Positions 11,961-19,090 of a stretch of 23,799 nucleotides of DNA are shown here, piece by piece. Numbering within the stretch: the stretch's first letter is position 1; each line of letters begins with the position of its first letter. The DNA is from JBDRLH01 sp043813215. Lineage in GTDB: Bacteria; Patescibacteriota; Minisyncoccia; Minisyncoccales; JAQTPW01. The position numbers and the translations under genes are program-made. The stretch spans positions 1-23,799 of the forward strand of contig JBDRLH010000031.1 of the NCBI GenBank assembly GCA_043813215.1, read 5' to 3'. A model generated the notes under the pieces. It made no database searches and was not told the DNA's origin. It was given only the letters and a program-made list of their open reading frames with translations.

Positions 11961-12764
11961 TTTATAGAAATATAAGTATTTTTGAGAAATTTGAGAAGCG
12001 GCGGCTTCTTTTGAGATTTTTTTGTTTTTATAATCAAGAAGGGGCTGCCAGAAAATCGTCCGGCCGACGGCAAAACCGATGACGCCCCTGACCCCGGCTC
12101 CGGCCAAAAGCCATTTTTCCACCTGCTGGTCATTGGCGCCTCTTCCCAAAACAACGGCGTTGACGTTTTCCCGGCCGTTTGATTTTATCTGCACCAGCAA
12201 GTCCTGATAATCTTTGGGGTTTTCCAATCCTTCAATTTTCCAGATATCCGGCTCTATGCCGCCGCCTTGCAGATCTTTTACCATTTTTATCATTAATCTC
12301 AATTGGGTTGTGTTTTCGCTCGCCGGAACCAAAGGTTCAACAATAAACTGATAACCGTTGTTTTTGCAGAAATCGCTCAGTTTTTTTAATTTTTGCCTCT
12401 GACGGAAATTCAATTCAATGTCGCCCTCGGGATCATAGCGCACCAGGGCTTTGGCAAAAGCTGGACGATATTTATTGAGATGCTCGCCGAAATTATCGCC
12501 GTATTCAAAATCAAATTCATCCTGGCCGCTTTTTTCTACGGCAAGGCAAACGGTATAACCTTTAGAAACTGCGTCTTCTATGATTGCGCCGGCATACTGT
12601 TCGTCAGCCAAAATCGCCGCCGATTCTTTCGACATAGCGCCAGATTCCAGTGTTTTTTCAAAACCCTGGTAAATGATTTGCTTTGATTCTTCTGTATTTT
12701 CAAATTCTTTTGCAAATGAGACTCGATGGTCAAAAGGAAGTATGAATAATGATTTCTTTGCCAT
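11928..12764 (-). CDS. DUF2090 (IolC C-terminal-like) TIM-barrel protein
   Basis: A 278-residue protein with FDHR at 11-14 near the start, EPL and E-rich beta strands, DIWKIEG, VVLGRGA and GFAVGRTIF. These are hallmarks of the DUF2090 domain, which forms the C-terminal part of IolC-type 5-dehydro-2-deoxygluconokinases and is related to class I aldolases. Here it stands alone without the kinase half, so an aldolase-like activity on a sugar phosphate is plausible but not proven. An open frame continues upstream to 12851, but the family starts at MAKKSLFILPFDHR, giving the ATG at 12764; an ATG at 12773 is the alternative. No clear Shine-Dalgarno is visible. It is divergent from the helicase gene and overlaps rdgB tail to tail by 33 bases. 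Confidence 0.85.
   Translation of the reverse strand: MAKKSLFILPFDHRVSFAKEFENTEESKQIIYQGFEKTLESGAMSKESAAILADEQYAGAIIEDAVSKGYTVCLAVEKSGQDEFDFEYGDNFGEHLNKYRPAFAKALVRYDPEGDIELNFRQRQKLKKLSDFCKNNGYQFIVEPLVPASENTTQLRLMIKMVKDLQGGGIEPDIWKIEGLENPKDYQDLLVQIKSNGRENVNAVVLGRGANDQQVEKWLLAGAGVRGVIGFAVGRTIFWQPLLDYKNKKISKEAAASQISQKYLYFYKLFIGAAKQIF
11994..12012 (+). terminator. Terminator for rdgB inside the convergent gene
   Basis: AGAAGC (11994-11999), loop GGCG, GCTTCT (12004-12009), then TTT. It lies within the coding part of the minus-strand DUF2090 gene, 34 bases after the rdgB stop. Confidence 0.55.
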
Positions 12765-12838
12765 ATATTTCATTTTCCCATTTTTGATAAAACTTGCAAA
12801 TATAATAATCCAAATTTTTTGTTTTAAGGCAATTTTGC

Positions 12839-12847
12839 TACTATAAA
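12839..12847 (+). promoter_or_regulatory. -10 region of the helicase operon, leaderless start
   Basis: TACTAT (12839-12844) overlapping TATAAA (12842-12847) ends four to seven bases before the ATG at 12851. No Shine-Dalgarno is present. Confidence 0.5.
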
Positions 12848-12850
12848 TCA

Positions 12851-15772
12851 ATGCTGTTGAATCTGGAAAAACTGAATAAAGAACAAAAAGAAGCGGTGAC
12901 TCATAAAGAGGGGCCGCTTTTGATTGTGGCAGGGGCCGGAACCGGCAAAACCACGGTTATCACGCAAAGAACAGCTTATTTGATAGAGCAGGGGGCAAAG
13001 CCCGAAGAAATTTTAGCCGTCACTTTTACCGAAAAAGCGGCCGAAGAAATGGAAGAAAGGATAGACAAGCTTTTGCCTTACGGCTATGTGGATTTATGGA
13101 TTTCCACGTTCCATTCTTTTTGCGAAAGAGTTTTGCGGGATCATGCTTTGGACATAGGGCTTCCTAACGATTTTAAGATTTCAGACGGCACGGCCGGCTG
13201 GCTTTTGGTCTATAAAAACTTGGATAAATTTGACCTGGATTATTACAAGCCCCTGGGAAATCCGACAAAATTTATCCAGGCTTTGCTTGCGCATTTTTCT
13301 CGTTGCAAGGACCAGGAAATTTACCCGGAGGATTATTTAAAGTACGCCGATAAGTTAAAAACCAGGGATGACGCTCCGGAAAATAATGAGACGGAGAGAA
13401 TAAAAGAAGTGGCCAGGGCCTATTTTGTCTACCAAAAACTACTTTTGGAAAACAGCACGCTTGATTTTGGCGACCTGATAAATTATTGCCTGAAACTTTT
13501 TAAAAATCGACCAGAAATTTTGCAGAAATATCGCAATAAATTTAAATATATTCTAGTTGACGAATTCCAAGACACAAACTGGGCGCAATACGAGCTGATA
13601 AAAATTTTATCAGCTCCCAAAAACAACCTGACCGTCTGTGCCGACGACGACCAGGCGATTTATAGGTTTCGGGGCGCTTCTTTTTCAAATATCATACAGT
13701 TTAAAAAAGATTTCCCCTCCGCCCGCCAGGTTTCTTTGGTCAAAAATTACAGATCCCGACAGAATATTTTGGATTCGGCTTATAGATTTATCAAATTAAA
13801 TGACCCGGACCGTCTGGAATTTGTAAATAAAATTTCGAAAAAATTGATTGCCGAAGATAAGCATCAGGGCGTCATAAAGCACATTCACGCCAAAACTCTT
13901 GAAGAAGAAGTTTCAAAGACGATAAAGAAAATCATAGAGATTTTAAAAAAAGACAAAGAGGCGACTTATAATGATTTCGCGATTTTGGTCAGGGCCAATG
14001 ACGCGGCCGGCCCTTTCATAAAAGCTCTTGAGCGGACAGGATTTCCTTACCAATTTTTAGCTTCAAAGGGGCTTTATTCAAAACCGGTTGTTCTGGATGT
14101 GATTTCCTATTTTAAGCTTTTGGACGACTACCACGAAAGCCCGGCCGTCTGGAGGGTTTTGAGCATGCCTTTTTTGGAAATTCCCCAAGAGGACGTGATG
14201 AAGCTGATGCATTATTCCCATAAAAAAACGAAATCGCTTTATGAAGCCATGGAAGAACTGCTTTTGATTCCGAGGATTTCACAAAAAGCTCAAAAAAAAA
14301 TAACTTTTGTTTTGAGCTTGATAAAAAAGCACAGTTTTTTGGCAAAAGTAAAAAGGGTTTCTGAGATACTGGTGGCTTTTTTGGAGGATTCAGGATATTT
14401 AAAATATTTAGTTGATAAAGACGACAAGGAACATTTGGATTTATTAAACCAATTTTACAAAAGAGTCAAAACGTTTGAGGAGGCGACCATTGAGCCGATA
14501 CTTTATAATTTTATACGCGAAATAAATCTTGAAATAGATTCGGGAGAAGAGGGAAAGTTGAGATTCGACCCGGAAACCGGCCCCGAAATGATAAAAGTGA
14601 TGACCATACACGGAGCCAAAGGCCTTGAATTCAAATACGTCTTTTTGGCCAACATGGTGGACAAACGTTTTCCGACGACGGAAAGAAAAGATCCGATAGA
14701 GCTTCCCGACGACTTGATAAAAGACATGAAGCCCAAAGGCGATGTTCATCTGCAGGAAGAAAGGAGATTATGCTATGTAGCCATGACCCGGGCAAAAAAA
14801 GAGCTTTATTTCACGACGGCTGAGGATTACGGAGGGATGAGAAAAAAGAAACTGTCCCGATTTATGATTGAAATGGGGTATAAAGAAATCGAAAATGAGA
14901 AAATCAAAATGAAAAACGGCTTGCTTGAAAAACCAGAAAGACGCACCAAGAAGTTACCAGCCACCAGCTACCAATTACCGGACCACTTTTCCTATTCGCA
15001 ACTGGCGGCATTTGATAAATGCCCGCTGCAGTACAAATTCGCCTTTATACTAAAGGTGCCGACAAGGGGAAAAGCGGTCTTTTCCTTCGGCAAAACAATG
15101 CACGCCACCTTGCATGATTTTTTGAAAATGACAAATGAGGGAACGGTAAAAAGCCAGAACGATCTTTTCGGCTTCTCGGATAAAACATCTTCAACGATTT
15201 CAACATCTTTAACATTCAAAACATTAAGCGACATTTATGAGCGGTCGTGGATTGACGAATGGTATGAAACCAAAAAACAAAAAGAAGAATATTATCAGCT
15301 TGGGAAAAAAATAATAAAAGAATTTTATAGGGAATTTGAAAAAAATCAGCCCAAGATTTTAAAAATAGATAATAATCTGGCCCTGGAAACGCCCTTTAAC
15401 TTGAAAGTGGGGGAGCACACATTGTTCGGCGTGATAGACAGGATTGACGAAAAAGAAGGCGGTGTCGTGATTTTTGATTATAAAACAGGCGTCTCAAGAG
15501 ACAAATTGGACGCCGAAGCCAAAGAACAATTGTTGATTTATCAAATCGCCGCGGAAGAAATTTTTAAAATAAAACCCAAGGAGCTGATTTATTATTATCT
15601 CAATGATGGTAAAAAAGCGTCATTTTTAGGTTTAGAAAAAGAGAAAAAAGAGCTGAAAGAAAAAATAATCCAAGAAATAGAAGAAATAAAAAAGAGTGAT
15701 TTTAAGCCAACCCCCGGCTGGCAGTGCGCCCATTGCGACTTCGGCGACATCTGTGATTTTGCGGAGAGATAA
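12851..15772 (+). CDS. UvrD/PcrA-type DNA helicase fused to a PD-(D/E)XK Fe-S nuclease domain
   Basis: A 973-residue superfamily 1 3'-5' helicase. Visible motifs: Q-motif region LNKEQKEAV, Walker A GAGTGKT (28-34), motif Ia TFTEKAAEEM, motif Ib STFHSF (85-90), Walker B DEFQD (237-241), motif III DDDQAIYRFRGA (265-276), motif IV NYRS (299-302), motif V TIHGAKGLEF (585-594) and motif VI YVAMTRA (642-648). After a Pro-rich linker near 680-710 comes a RecB/AddB-type nuclease domain: Cys724, the catalytic DYKTG (Asp876, Lys878), and Cys959, Cys962 and Cys968. The four Cys match the C...CxxCx5C iron-sulfur clasp of AddB-like nucleases. One protein thus unwinds and cuts DNA, probably for recombination repair in cells lacking full RecBCD. 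It heads an operon with xseA four bases downstream. Confidence 0.93.
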   Translation: MLLNLEKLNKEQKEAVTHKEGPLLIVAGAGTGKTTVITQRTAYLIEQGAKPEEILAVTFTEKAAEEMEERIDKLLPYGYVDLWISTFHSFCERVLRDHALDIGLPNDFKISDGTAGWLLVYKNLDKFDLDYYKPLGNPTKFIQALLAHFSRCKDQEIYPEDYLKYADKLKTRDDAPENNETERIKEVARAYFVYQKLLLENSTLDFGDLINYCLKLFKNRPEILQKYRNKFKYILVDEFQDTNWAQYELIKILSAPKNNLTVCADDDQAIYRFRGASFSNIIQFKKDFPSARQVSLVKNYRSRQNILDSAYRFIKLNDPDRLEFVNKISKKLIAEDKHQGVIKHIHAKTLEEEVSKTIKKIIEILKKDKEATYNDFAILVRANDAAGPFIKALERTGFPYQFLASKGLYSKPVVLDVISYFKLLDDYHESPAVWRVLSMPFLEIPQEDVMKLMHYSHKKTKSLYEAMEELLLIPRISQKAQKKITFVLSLIKKHSFLAKVKRVSEILVAFLEDSGYLKYLVDKDDKEHLDLLNQFYKRVKTFEEATIEPILYNFIREINLEIDSGEEGKLRFDPETGPEMIKVMTIHGAKGLEFKYVFLANMVDKRFPTTERKDPIELPDDLIKDMKPKGDVHLQEERRLCYVAMTRAKKELYFTTAEDYGGMRKKKLSRFMIEMGYKEIENEKIKMKNGLLEKPERRTKKLPATSYQLPDHFSYSQLAAFDKCPLQYKFAFILKVPTRGKAVFSFGKTMHATLHDFLKMTNEGTVKSQNDLFGFSDKTSSTISTSLTFKTLSDIYERSWIDEWYETKKQKEEYYQLGKKIIKEFYREFEKNQPKILKIDNNLALETPFNLKVGEHTLFGVIDRIDEKEGGVVIFDYKTGVSRDKLDAEAKEQLLIYQIAAEEIFKIKPKELIYYYLNDGKKASFLGLEKEKKELKEKIIQEIEEIKKSDFKPTPGWQCAHCDFGDICDFAER

Positions 15773-15776
15773 TATC

Positions 15777-16973
15777 ATGGAAATTAATGAAAATAAAATT
15801 CTTTCGGTTTCGGAATACATTTCTTTTTTAAATTCGGGGCTGAAAGAATACCAGGCAAAAATTATCGGAGAAGTGAGCGAAGCAAAAACAGGGCCCACCG
15901 GCCACGTTTATTTTACATTAAAGGATGAAAATGACGGGGCGGTAATAAACTGTATAATCTGGAAATCAAATTACAGTCTATACAGCATAAAATTGGAAAT
16001 CGGAATGAAAATTACTGCAACAGGGGTCCCGAATATCTATGCGCCGACCGGCAGATTATCTTTTATAGCCGACATTATTGAGCTGGCCGGAGAAGGCGCC
16101 CTAAAAAAAGAGTATGAAAGATTAAAGAAACAGCTGGCTTCGGAAGGTCTTTTTGCGCCCGAGCGCAAAAGGCAAATGCAAAATTACCCGCAAAAGATTG
16201 GAGTGATCACTTCAAAACAAGGGGCGGTTCTTTCCGATTTTTTATCAAATATAGGCAGCTTCGGTTTTAAAATTAAAATGGTGGATTCGCGCGTTGAGGG
16301 CCAGGAAGCGGTAGCCGGCCTTTTGCGTTCAATAAAAACTTTTAAAAAATACAATCTGGACGCTCTGGTTATTATCCGCGGGGGCGGATCTTTGGAATCC
16401 ATGATGGCGTTTAATAATGAAAAAATGGTGCGGGCAGTGGCCGATTTTCCAGCGCCGACAATCGTCGGTGTGGGGCACGATAAAGATCAGCCTCTGGTTG
16501 ATTTTGCGGCTGACATTTCGGTGTCTACTCCGACAGCGGCGGCAAATTTTCTTAATCAATCTTGGGAAGAAGCATTGCTGCTCATAGAAAGACACGAAAA
16601 AGACATTGTCGGGCGCTATGAAGAAATTCTGGAAAATTATAAAAACATTGAAAATAAATTAAAAGTTTCATTCCTTAATTTTAAAAATGCGACAGTTAAT
16701 GTTAAAATCAATTTGCAGAACTTATTGGGAAAATCATTGTCTGGTTTTGGAGCGGTATTGTCAAAAGCAAACCAGAGTTTAGCGTACGCAGAAAAAACTG
16801 TCAGCCTGAATAATCCCGAACGCCAGCTAAAACTTGGTTATAGTATCGCCCGCCACAAAGGGAAAATTATCAAAAAAATAGGGGATGTAAAAATCGGGCA
16901 AAATATAGATTTAAAGGTGGTCGATGGCAGTATTAATTCGCAAGTAAAAAAGGTATGGCAAAAGAAAAAATAA
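15777..16973 (+). CDS. xseA: Exodeoxyribonuclease VII large subunit
   Basis: Catalytic subunit of the single-strand-specific exonuclease VII. The 398-residue protein is somewhat shorter than the E. coli one. An N-terminal OB fold (about 8-102) is followed by the catalytic domain with GVITSKQGAVLSDF (142-155), IIRGGGSLESMMAF (199-212), GVGHDKD (231-237) and STPTAAANF (250-258), then a coiled-coil arm near 260-345 and a C-terminal GYSIARHKGKI segment. An open frame extends upstream to 15696, but that part only repeats the nuclease tail in another frame; the ATG at 15777 lies four bases after the helicase stop. It overlaps xseB by 19 bases, so the three genes form a tightly coupled repair operon. 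Confidence 0.95.
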   Translation: MEINENKILSVSEYISFLNSGLKEYQAKIIGEVSEAKTGPTGHVYFTLKDENDGAVINCIIWKSNYSLYSIKLEIGMKITATGVPNIYAPTGRLSFIADIIELAGEGALKKEYERLKKQLASEGLFAPERKRQMQNYPQKIGVITSKQGAVLSDFLSNIGSFGFKIKMVDSRVEGQEAVAGLLRSIKTFKKYNLDALVIIRGGGSLESMMAFNNEKMVRAVADFPAPTIVGVGHDKDQPLVDFAADISVSTPTAAANFLNQSWEEALLLIERHEKDIVGRYEEILENYKNIENKLKVSFLNFKNATVNVKINLQNLLGKSLSGFGAVLSKANQSLAYAEKTVSLNNPERQLKLGYSIARHKGKIIKKIGDVKIGQNIDLKVVDGSINSQVKKVWQKKK

Positions 16974-17167
16974 ACCTCAACAATAACCTCAAGCGTCTGG
17001 CCGAGATAACTGCCTGGTTTGACACCCAGGACGAAATAGACGTAGAAGAAGGCTTAAGGCTGGTGAAAGAGGCCGTAGGGCTGATTTCGGCCTCCAGAGA
17101 GCGTTTAAAAGCAGTAGAGAACGAATTTGAAGAAATCAAAAAAGAGATAGATGTTAAAAATGACTAA
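16955..17167 (+). CDS. xseB: Exodeoxyribonuclease VII small subunit
   Basis: A 70-residue helical protein that packs on the coiled-coil arm of XseA. It shows the family pattern NNNLKRLAEITAWFDTQ, then LEEG-like VEEGLRLVKEAVGLI, ending in a Lys/Glu-rich helix. Length is normal for the family. The ATG at 16955 lies inside the last codons of xseA, with AAAAAGG just upstream as a weak ribosome binding site, giving a 19-base overlap and translational coupling. The FKBP gene follows after 25 bases. Confidence 0.92.
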   Translation: MAKEKINLNNNLKRLAEITAWFDTQDEIDVEEGLRLVKEAVGLISASRERLKAVENEFEEIKKEIDVKND

Positions 17168-17192
17168 TTACTAATTTTTAATTTCTAAATCC

Positions 17193-17678
17193 ATGAATAG
17201 AAACTATATAATTGGAGGAATAATAATCATAATAATCCTATCCGTGGCAGTTTATTTCCAGATTCAAGACAATAAAAAAATGTATGAAGAACTCGGTATT
17301 AATCAAAATAATAATATGCAAGAAAGTCAAAATCAAAACATAAATCCACCAGAGGAGTTAAAAGTAGAAACAATAAAAGAGGGGACAGGCCAGGCCGCAG
17401 AAAATGGCGACACGGTCTCGGTCCATTATGTCGGGACATTTGAAGACGGAACAAAATTTGATTCCAGTATTGACAGAGGAGAGCCGTTTTCCTTTGCTTT
17501 AGGAGGCGGACAAGTGATTCGAGGATGGGATTTGGGGGTGCTTGGAATGAAAATAGGCGAAAAAAGAAAATTAACAATTCCCTCTGATTTAGCCTATGGA
17601 GCGACAGGTATTCCGGGCGCAATTCCGGGCGGGGCGACTCTTATTTTTGAAGTGGAACTTTTAGGAATAAATCAGTAA
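17193..17678 (+). CDS. Membrane-anchored FKBP-type peptidyl-prolyl cis-trans isomerase
   Basis: A 161-residue folding helper. One N-terminal anchor (about 5-23, almost all Ile and Val) is followed by a polar Asn/Gln-rich linker (36-52) and an FKBP domain (57-160). The pocket residues of human FKBP12 have counterparts here: Tyr79, Phe89, Asp90, Phe99, Val108, Ile109, Trp112, Tyr135 and Phe152, so it should be active. It probably works outside the cytoplasmic membrane on exported proteins, such as the giant surface protein further right. It follows xseB by 25 bases with no terminator between and may be the last gene of that operon. A strong terminator follows its stop. Confidence 0.95.
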   Translation: MNRNYIIGGIIIIIILSVAVYFQIQDNKKMYEELGINQNNNMQESQNQNINPPEELKVETIKEGTGQAAENGDTVSVHYVGTFEDGTKFDSSIDRGEPFSFALGGGQVIRGWDLGVLGMKIGEKRKLTIPSDLAYGATGIPGAIPGGATLIFEVELLGINQ

Positions 17679-17698
17679 GATAAAATAGCTTTATGAAA

Positions 17699-17732
17699 AA
17701 ACCGTCCTCGATATGCTCAGGGCGGTTTTTTT
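17699..17732 (+). terminator. Terminator of the helicase-xseAB-FKBP run
   Basis: AAACCGTCCT (17699-17708) pairs with AGGGCGGTTT (17719-17728), one G-T pair, 10-base loop, T to 17732. Confidence 0.88.
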
Positions 17733-17744
17733 GTTAATATAAAT

Positions 17745-17750
17745 TATACT
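17745..17750 (+). promoter_or_regulatory. -10 box of the M50-like protease gene, leaderless start
   Basis: TATACT (17745-17750) ends five bases before the ATG at 17756. The upstream T-run of the terminator occupies the -35 area. Confidence 0.5.
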
Positions 17751-17755
17751 TTCTT

Positions 17756-18391
17756 ATGAATCTGGGAATTTTAATTATTTTGATCGCAATCTTGGGATAT
17801 ATCAGCAATTGGCTGAATTGGCGCTATTTAAATCATCCCGCAGTCAGATTTTTGTATTATTGCGGGACAATCGTGCATGAATTATCTCATGCGATATTTT
17901 GCATATTAACCGGCGCCAAAATTACCGAGTTCAGCGTTTTTTCAAGGCAGCCGCATGTCGTGTCATTAAAGCCGAAGATTCCATTTGTCGGACCATTTTT
18001 AGTTTCCCTCGCGCCGATAATCGGCGGGCTTTTTTTTCTTTTTGCATTGAATAAATATTTTCTTGAGGGATATTTTATTATGCCGCAAGTTTTAAATTTA
18101 CCAGATCTTTTCCTGGCGCCATTTCATTTGTTATCCCAAATAAATTTTTCTGATTGGCAAAGTTGGCTGATGATTCTGTTATTTTTAAATGTTGGAGCGA
18201 TGATCGGGCCTTCCTTTTCAGATTTAAAAAATATTTGGCCTTTGCTAATAATAGCTTTTTTTGTAAAATCAGTTGCCCTCATTGAGATTTGCCTGCTGGT
18301 TGCGTCCTTGGTTTTAACAAACCTATTTATTCAGACTATCCTTATATTTATCACATCGTTATTAAAAAGAATTTTCAGAATTGGAAATTAG
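17756..18391 (+). CDS. M50-like membrane zinc metalloprotease
   Basis: The 211-residue membrane protein has about five to six hydrophobic segments. The zinc motif HELSH (His41, Glu42, His45) sits in the second membrane region in VHELSHAIFCILTGAKI, and GPSFSD (151-156) with Asp156 corresponds to the third zinc ligand near a later helix. Both fit the M50B-like group of intramembrane site-2 proteases. Such enzymes cut transmembrane segments of regulators or remnant signal peptides. The ATG has no Shine-Dalgarno and lies five bases after a -10 box. It is transcribed apart from the FKBP gene. The substrate is unknown; a nearby single-pass protein with a cytoplasmic HTH region (19091) is a tempting candidate, which is speculation. 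Confidence 0.8.
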   Translation: MNLGILIILIAILGYISNWLNWRYLNHPAVRFLYYCGTIVHELSHAIFCILTGAKITEFSVFSRQPHVVSLKPKIPFVGPFLVSLAPIIGGLFFLFALNKYFLEGYFIMPQVLNLPDLFLAPFHLLSQINFSDWQSWLMILLFLNVGAMIGPSFSDLKNIWPLLIIAFFVKSVALIEICLLVASLVLTNLFIQTILIFITSLLKRIFRIGN

Positions 18392-18420
18392 GCATTTTTC
18401 ATTTGATATTCCGTAATATC

Positions 18421-18458
18421 AAAAAGCGCAGAGAACAGTTCTCTACGCTTTTTATTTT
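18421..18458. terminator. Strong bidirectional terminator
   Basis: AAAAAGCG-c-AGAGAAC (18421-18436) pairs with GTTCTCT-a-CGCTTTTT (18438-18453), one mismatch, with T-runs on both strands. A second short hairpin GATATT/AATATC (18405-18420) abuts it. Confidence 0.85.
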
Positions 18459-18503
18459 AACATGAATAATGAGATAAATGATAAAATTTAAATAATCCAA
18501 CAA

Positions 18504-18529
18504 AAATCGCCCGAATTAACAGGCGATTT
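18504..18529 (-). terminator. Terminator of the minus-strand HTH gene
   Basis: On the minus strand AAATCGCC and GGCGATTT form an 8-bp stem with a 10-base loop, followed by TTTTTG. It lies 28 bases beyond the stop. Confidence 0.78.
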
Positions 18530-18556
18530 ATATTTGAAGCGATGATGAATGAAGGA

Positions 18557-18757
18557 TTACCCCATCATGACCTTTCCCTTTGATTCTATCCTTCGCAGAA
18601 AGAAATCGATATCTTCTTTCTTATATATACGGTAATTATTCAAGGGGTTGCGCAGAGCGACTAATTTGCCAGCTTTATCCCAGTTTCTCAGGGTCAAAGG
18701 GGTTACTCCGAGCATTTTTGCTGCTTCATTAACAGTAACGTATTTCTTTTCTTTCAT
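18557..18757 (-). CDS. MerR/excisionase-like helix-turn-helix DNA-binding protein
   Basis: The 66-residue protein carries the compact winged HTH of excisionase and MerR N-termini: YVTVNEAAKMLGVTPLTLRNWDKAGKL (residues 6-32), then a wing (NYRIYKKEDIDFFLRR). There is no effector or catalytic domain, so it acts as a small transcription or recombination-directionality factor. The ATG at 18757 has no Shine-Dalgarno. Upstream are three TTATTAA direct copies and one inverted copy (18766-18823), which may be its own binding sites. It is divergent from the giant surface-protein gene and could control it. The same EAAK/QAA-type HTH recurs twice in that protein's N-terminus, a link worth noting. Confidence 0.88.
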   Translation of the reverse strand: MKEKKYVTVNEAAKMLGVTPLTLRNWDKAGKLVALRNPLNNYRIYKKEDIDFFLRRIESKGKVMMG

Positions 18758-18765
18758 ATATTTGG

Positions 18766-18823
18766 TTATTAAGTATTAAATTATTAATGTTTATTAAGCA
18801 GAAATCATATAAAACTTTAATAA
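18766..18823. promoter_or_regulatory. Cluster of TTATTAA sites, possible HTH operator
   Basis: TTATTAA occurs at 18766, 18781 and 18791 as direct copies (two of them followed by G), with an inverted copy TTAATAA at 18817-18823. The spacing is 15, 10 and about 26 bases. They lie just upstream of the minus-strand HTH gene and include its likely promoter area. Confidence 0.35.
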
Positions 18824-18861
18824 ACCTACTTATATTCTAATTTAAACAAAAAGCTTGTCAA

Positions 18862-19019
18862 TGTGGATAACTAAACTTAGGTCGTAGCTACGCCAAGCCT
18901 AACTTAACCACACATCGCTCCTTAAAAACCCTCGATTTTAATTTTTTCCTACACGGAAAAATCGGAAGATTTTCCCGATTCCTCTTCGATTGGGATTTAT
19001 GCTTTTTGAGTTGTCCACA
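18862..19019. other. Three DnaA-box-like 9-mers
   Basis: TGTGGATAA (18862-18870) is the exact reverse complement of TTATCCACA. TTAACCACA (18904-18912) and TTGTCCACA (19011-19019) each differ from it by one base. There is no dnaA gene in the window and gene orientation does not switch here in the manner of an origin, so DnaA-dependent regulation or chance are the alternatives. Confidence 0.35.
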
Positions 19020-19020
19020 A

Positions 19021-19049
19021 TTGACACTCTTGTTGGCATCGCGTAAAAT
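19021..19049 (+). promoter_or_regulatory. Consensus promoter of the giant surface-protein gene
   Basis: -35 TTGACA (19021-19026), 17-base spacer, -10 TAAAAT (19044-19049). The predicted start near 19056 gives a 35-base leader. Confidence 0.8.
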
Positions 19050-19064
19050 GAACTAATTTAAACC

Positions 19065-19083
19065 AATCTCGAGTATCGAGATT
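19065..19083 (+). promoter_or_regulatory. Perfect hairpin in the short leader of the surface-protein mRNA
   Basis: AATCTCGA (19065-19072), loop GTA, TCGAGATT (19076-19083): eight perfect pairs ending seven bases before the ATG at 19091. There is no T-run, so it is not a terminator. It may limit ribosome access, protect the 5' end, or bind a regulator as DNA. Confidence 0.6.
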
Positions 19084-19090
19084 CAGCAGA

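Larger units (their letters stand above)
18758..19090. other. 333-bp gene-free divergent control region
   Basis: No open frame with a start is seen. From left to right it holds AT-rich TTATTAA repeats, a perfect DnaA-box 9-mer, the 10-bp palindrome CGTAGCTACG (18883-18892) nested in TTAGG...CCTAA, and GGAAAAATC/GATTTTCC-type hairpins near 18956-18975. A second and third DnaA-box-like 9-mer, a consensus promoter and a start-proximal hairpin complete it. It separates the HTH gene from the surface-protein gene. Confidence 0.6.

Noticed and set aside
12765..12851. N-terminal extension of the DUF2090 protein
   Set aside because: The family begins at the FDHR-containing strand; the extension is AT-rich intergenic sequence holding the promoters of both divergent genes.
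15696..15776. Upstream extension of xseA
   Set aside because: It overlaps the conserved Fe-S Cys tail of the helicase in another frame, and XseA homologues begin near the ATG at 15777.
18758..19090. Chromosomal replication origin
   Set aside because: DnaA-like boxes are present but no dnaA/dnaN genes or orientation switch support an origin; kept only as a weak finding.
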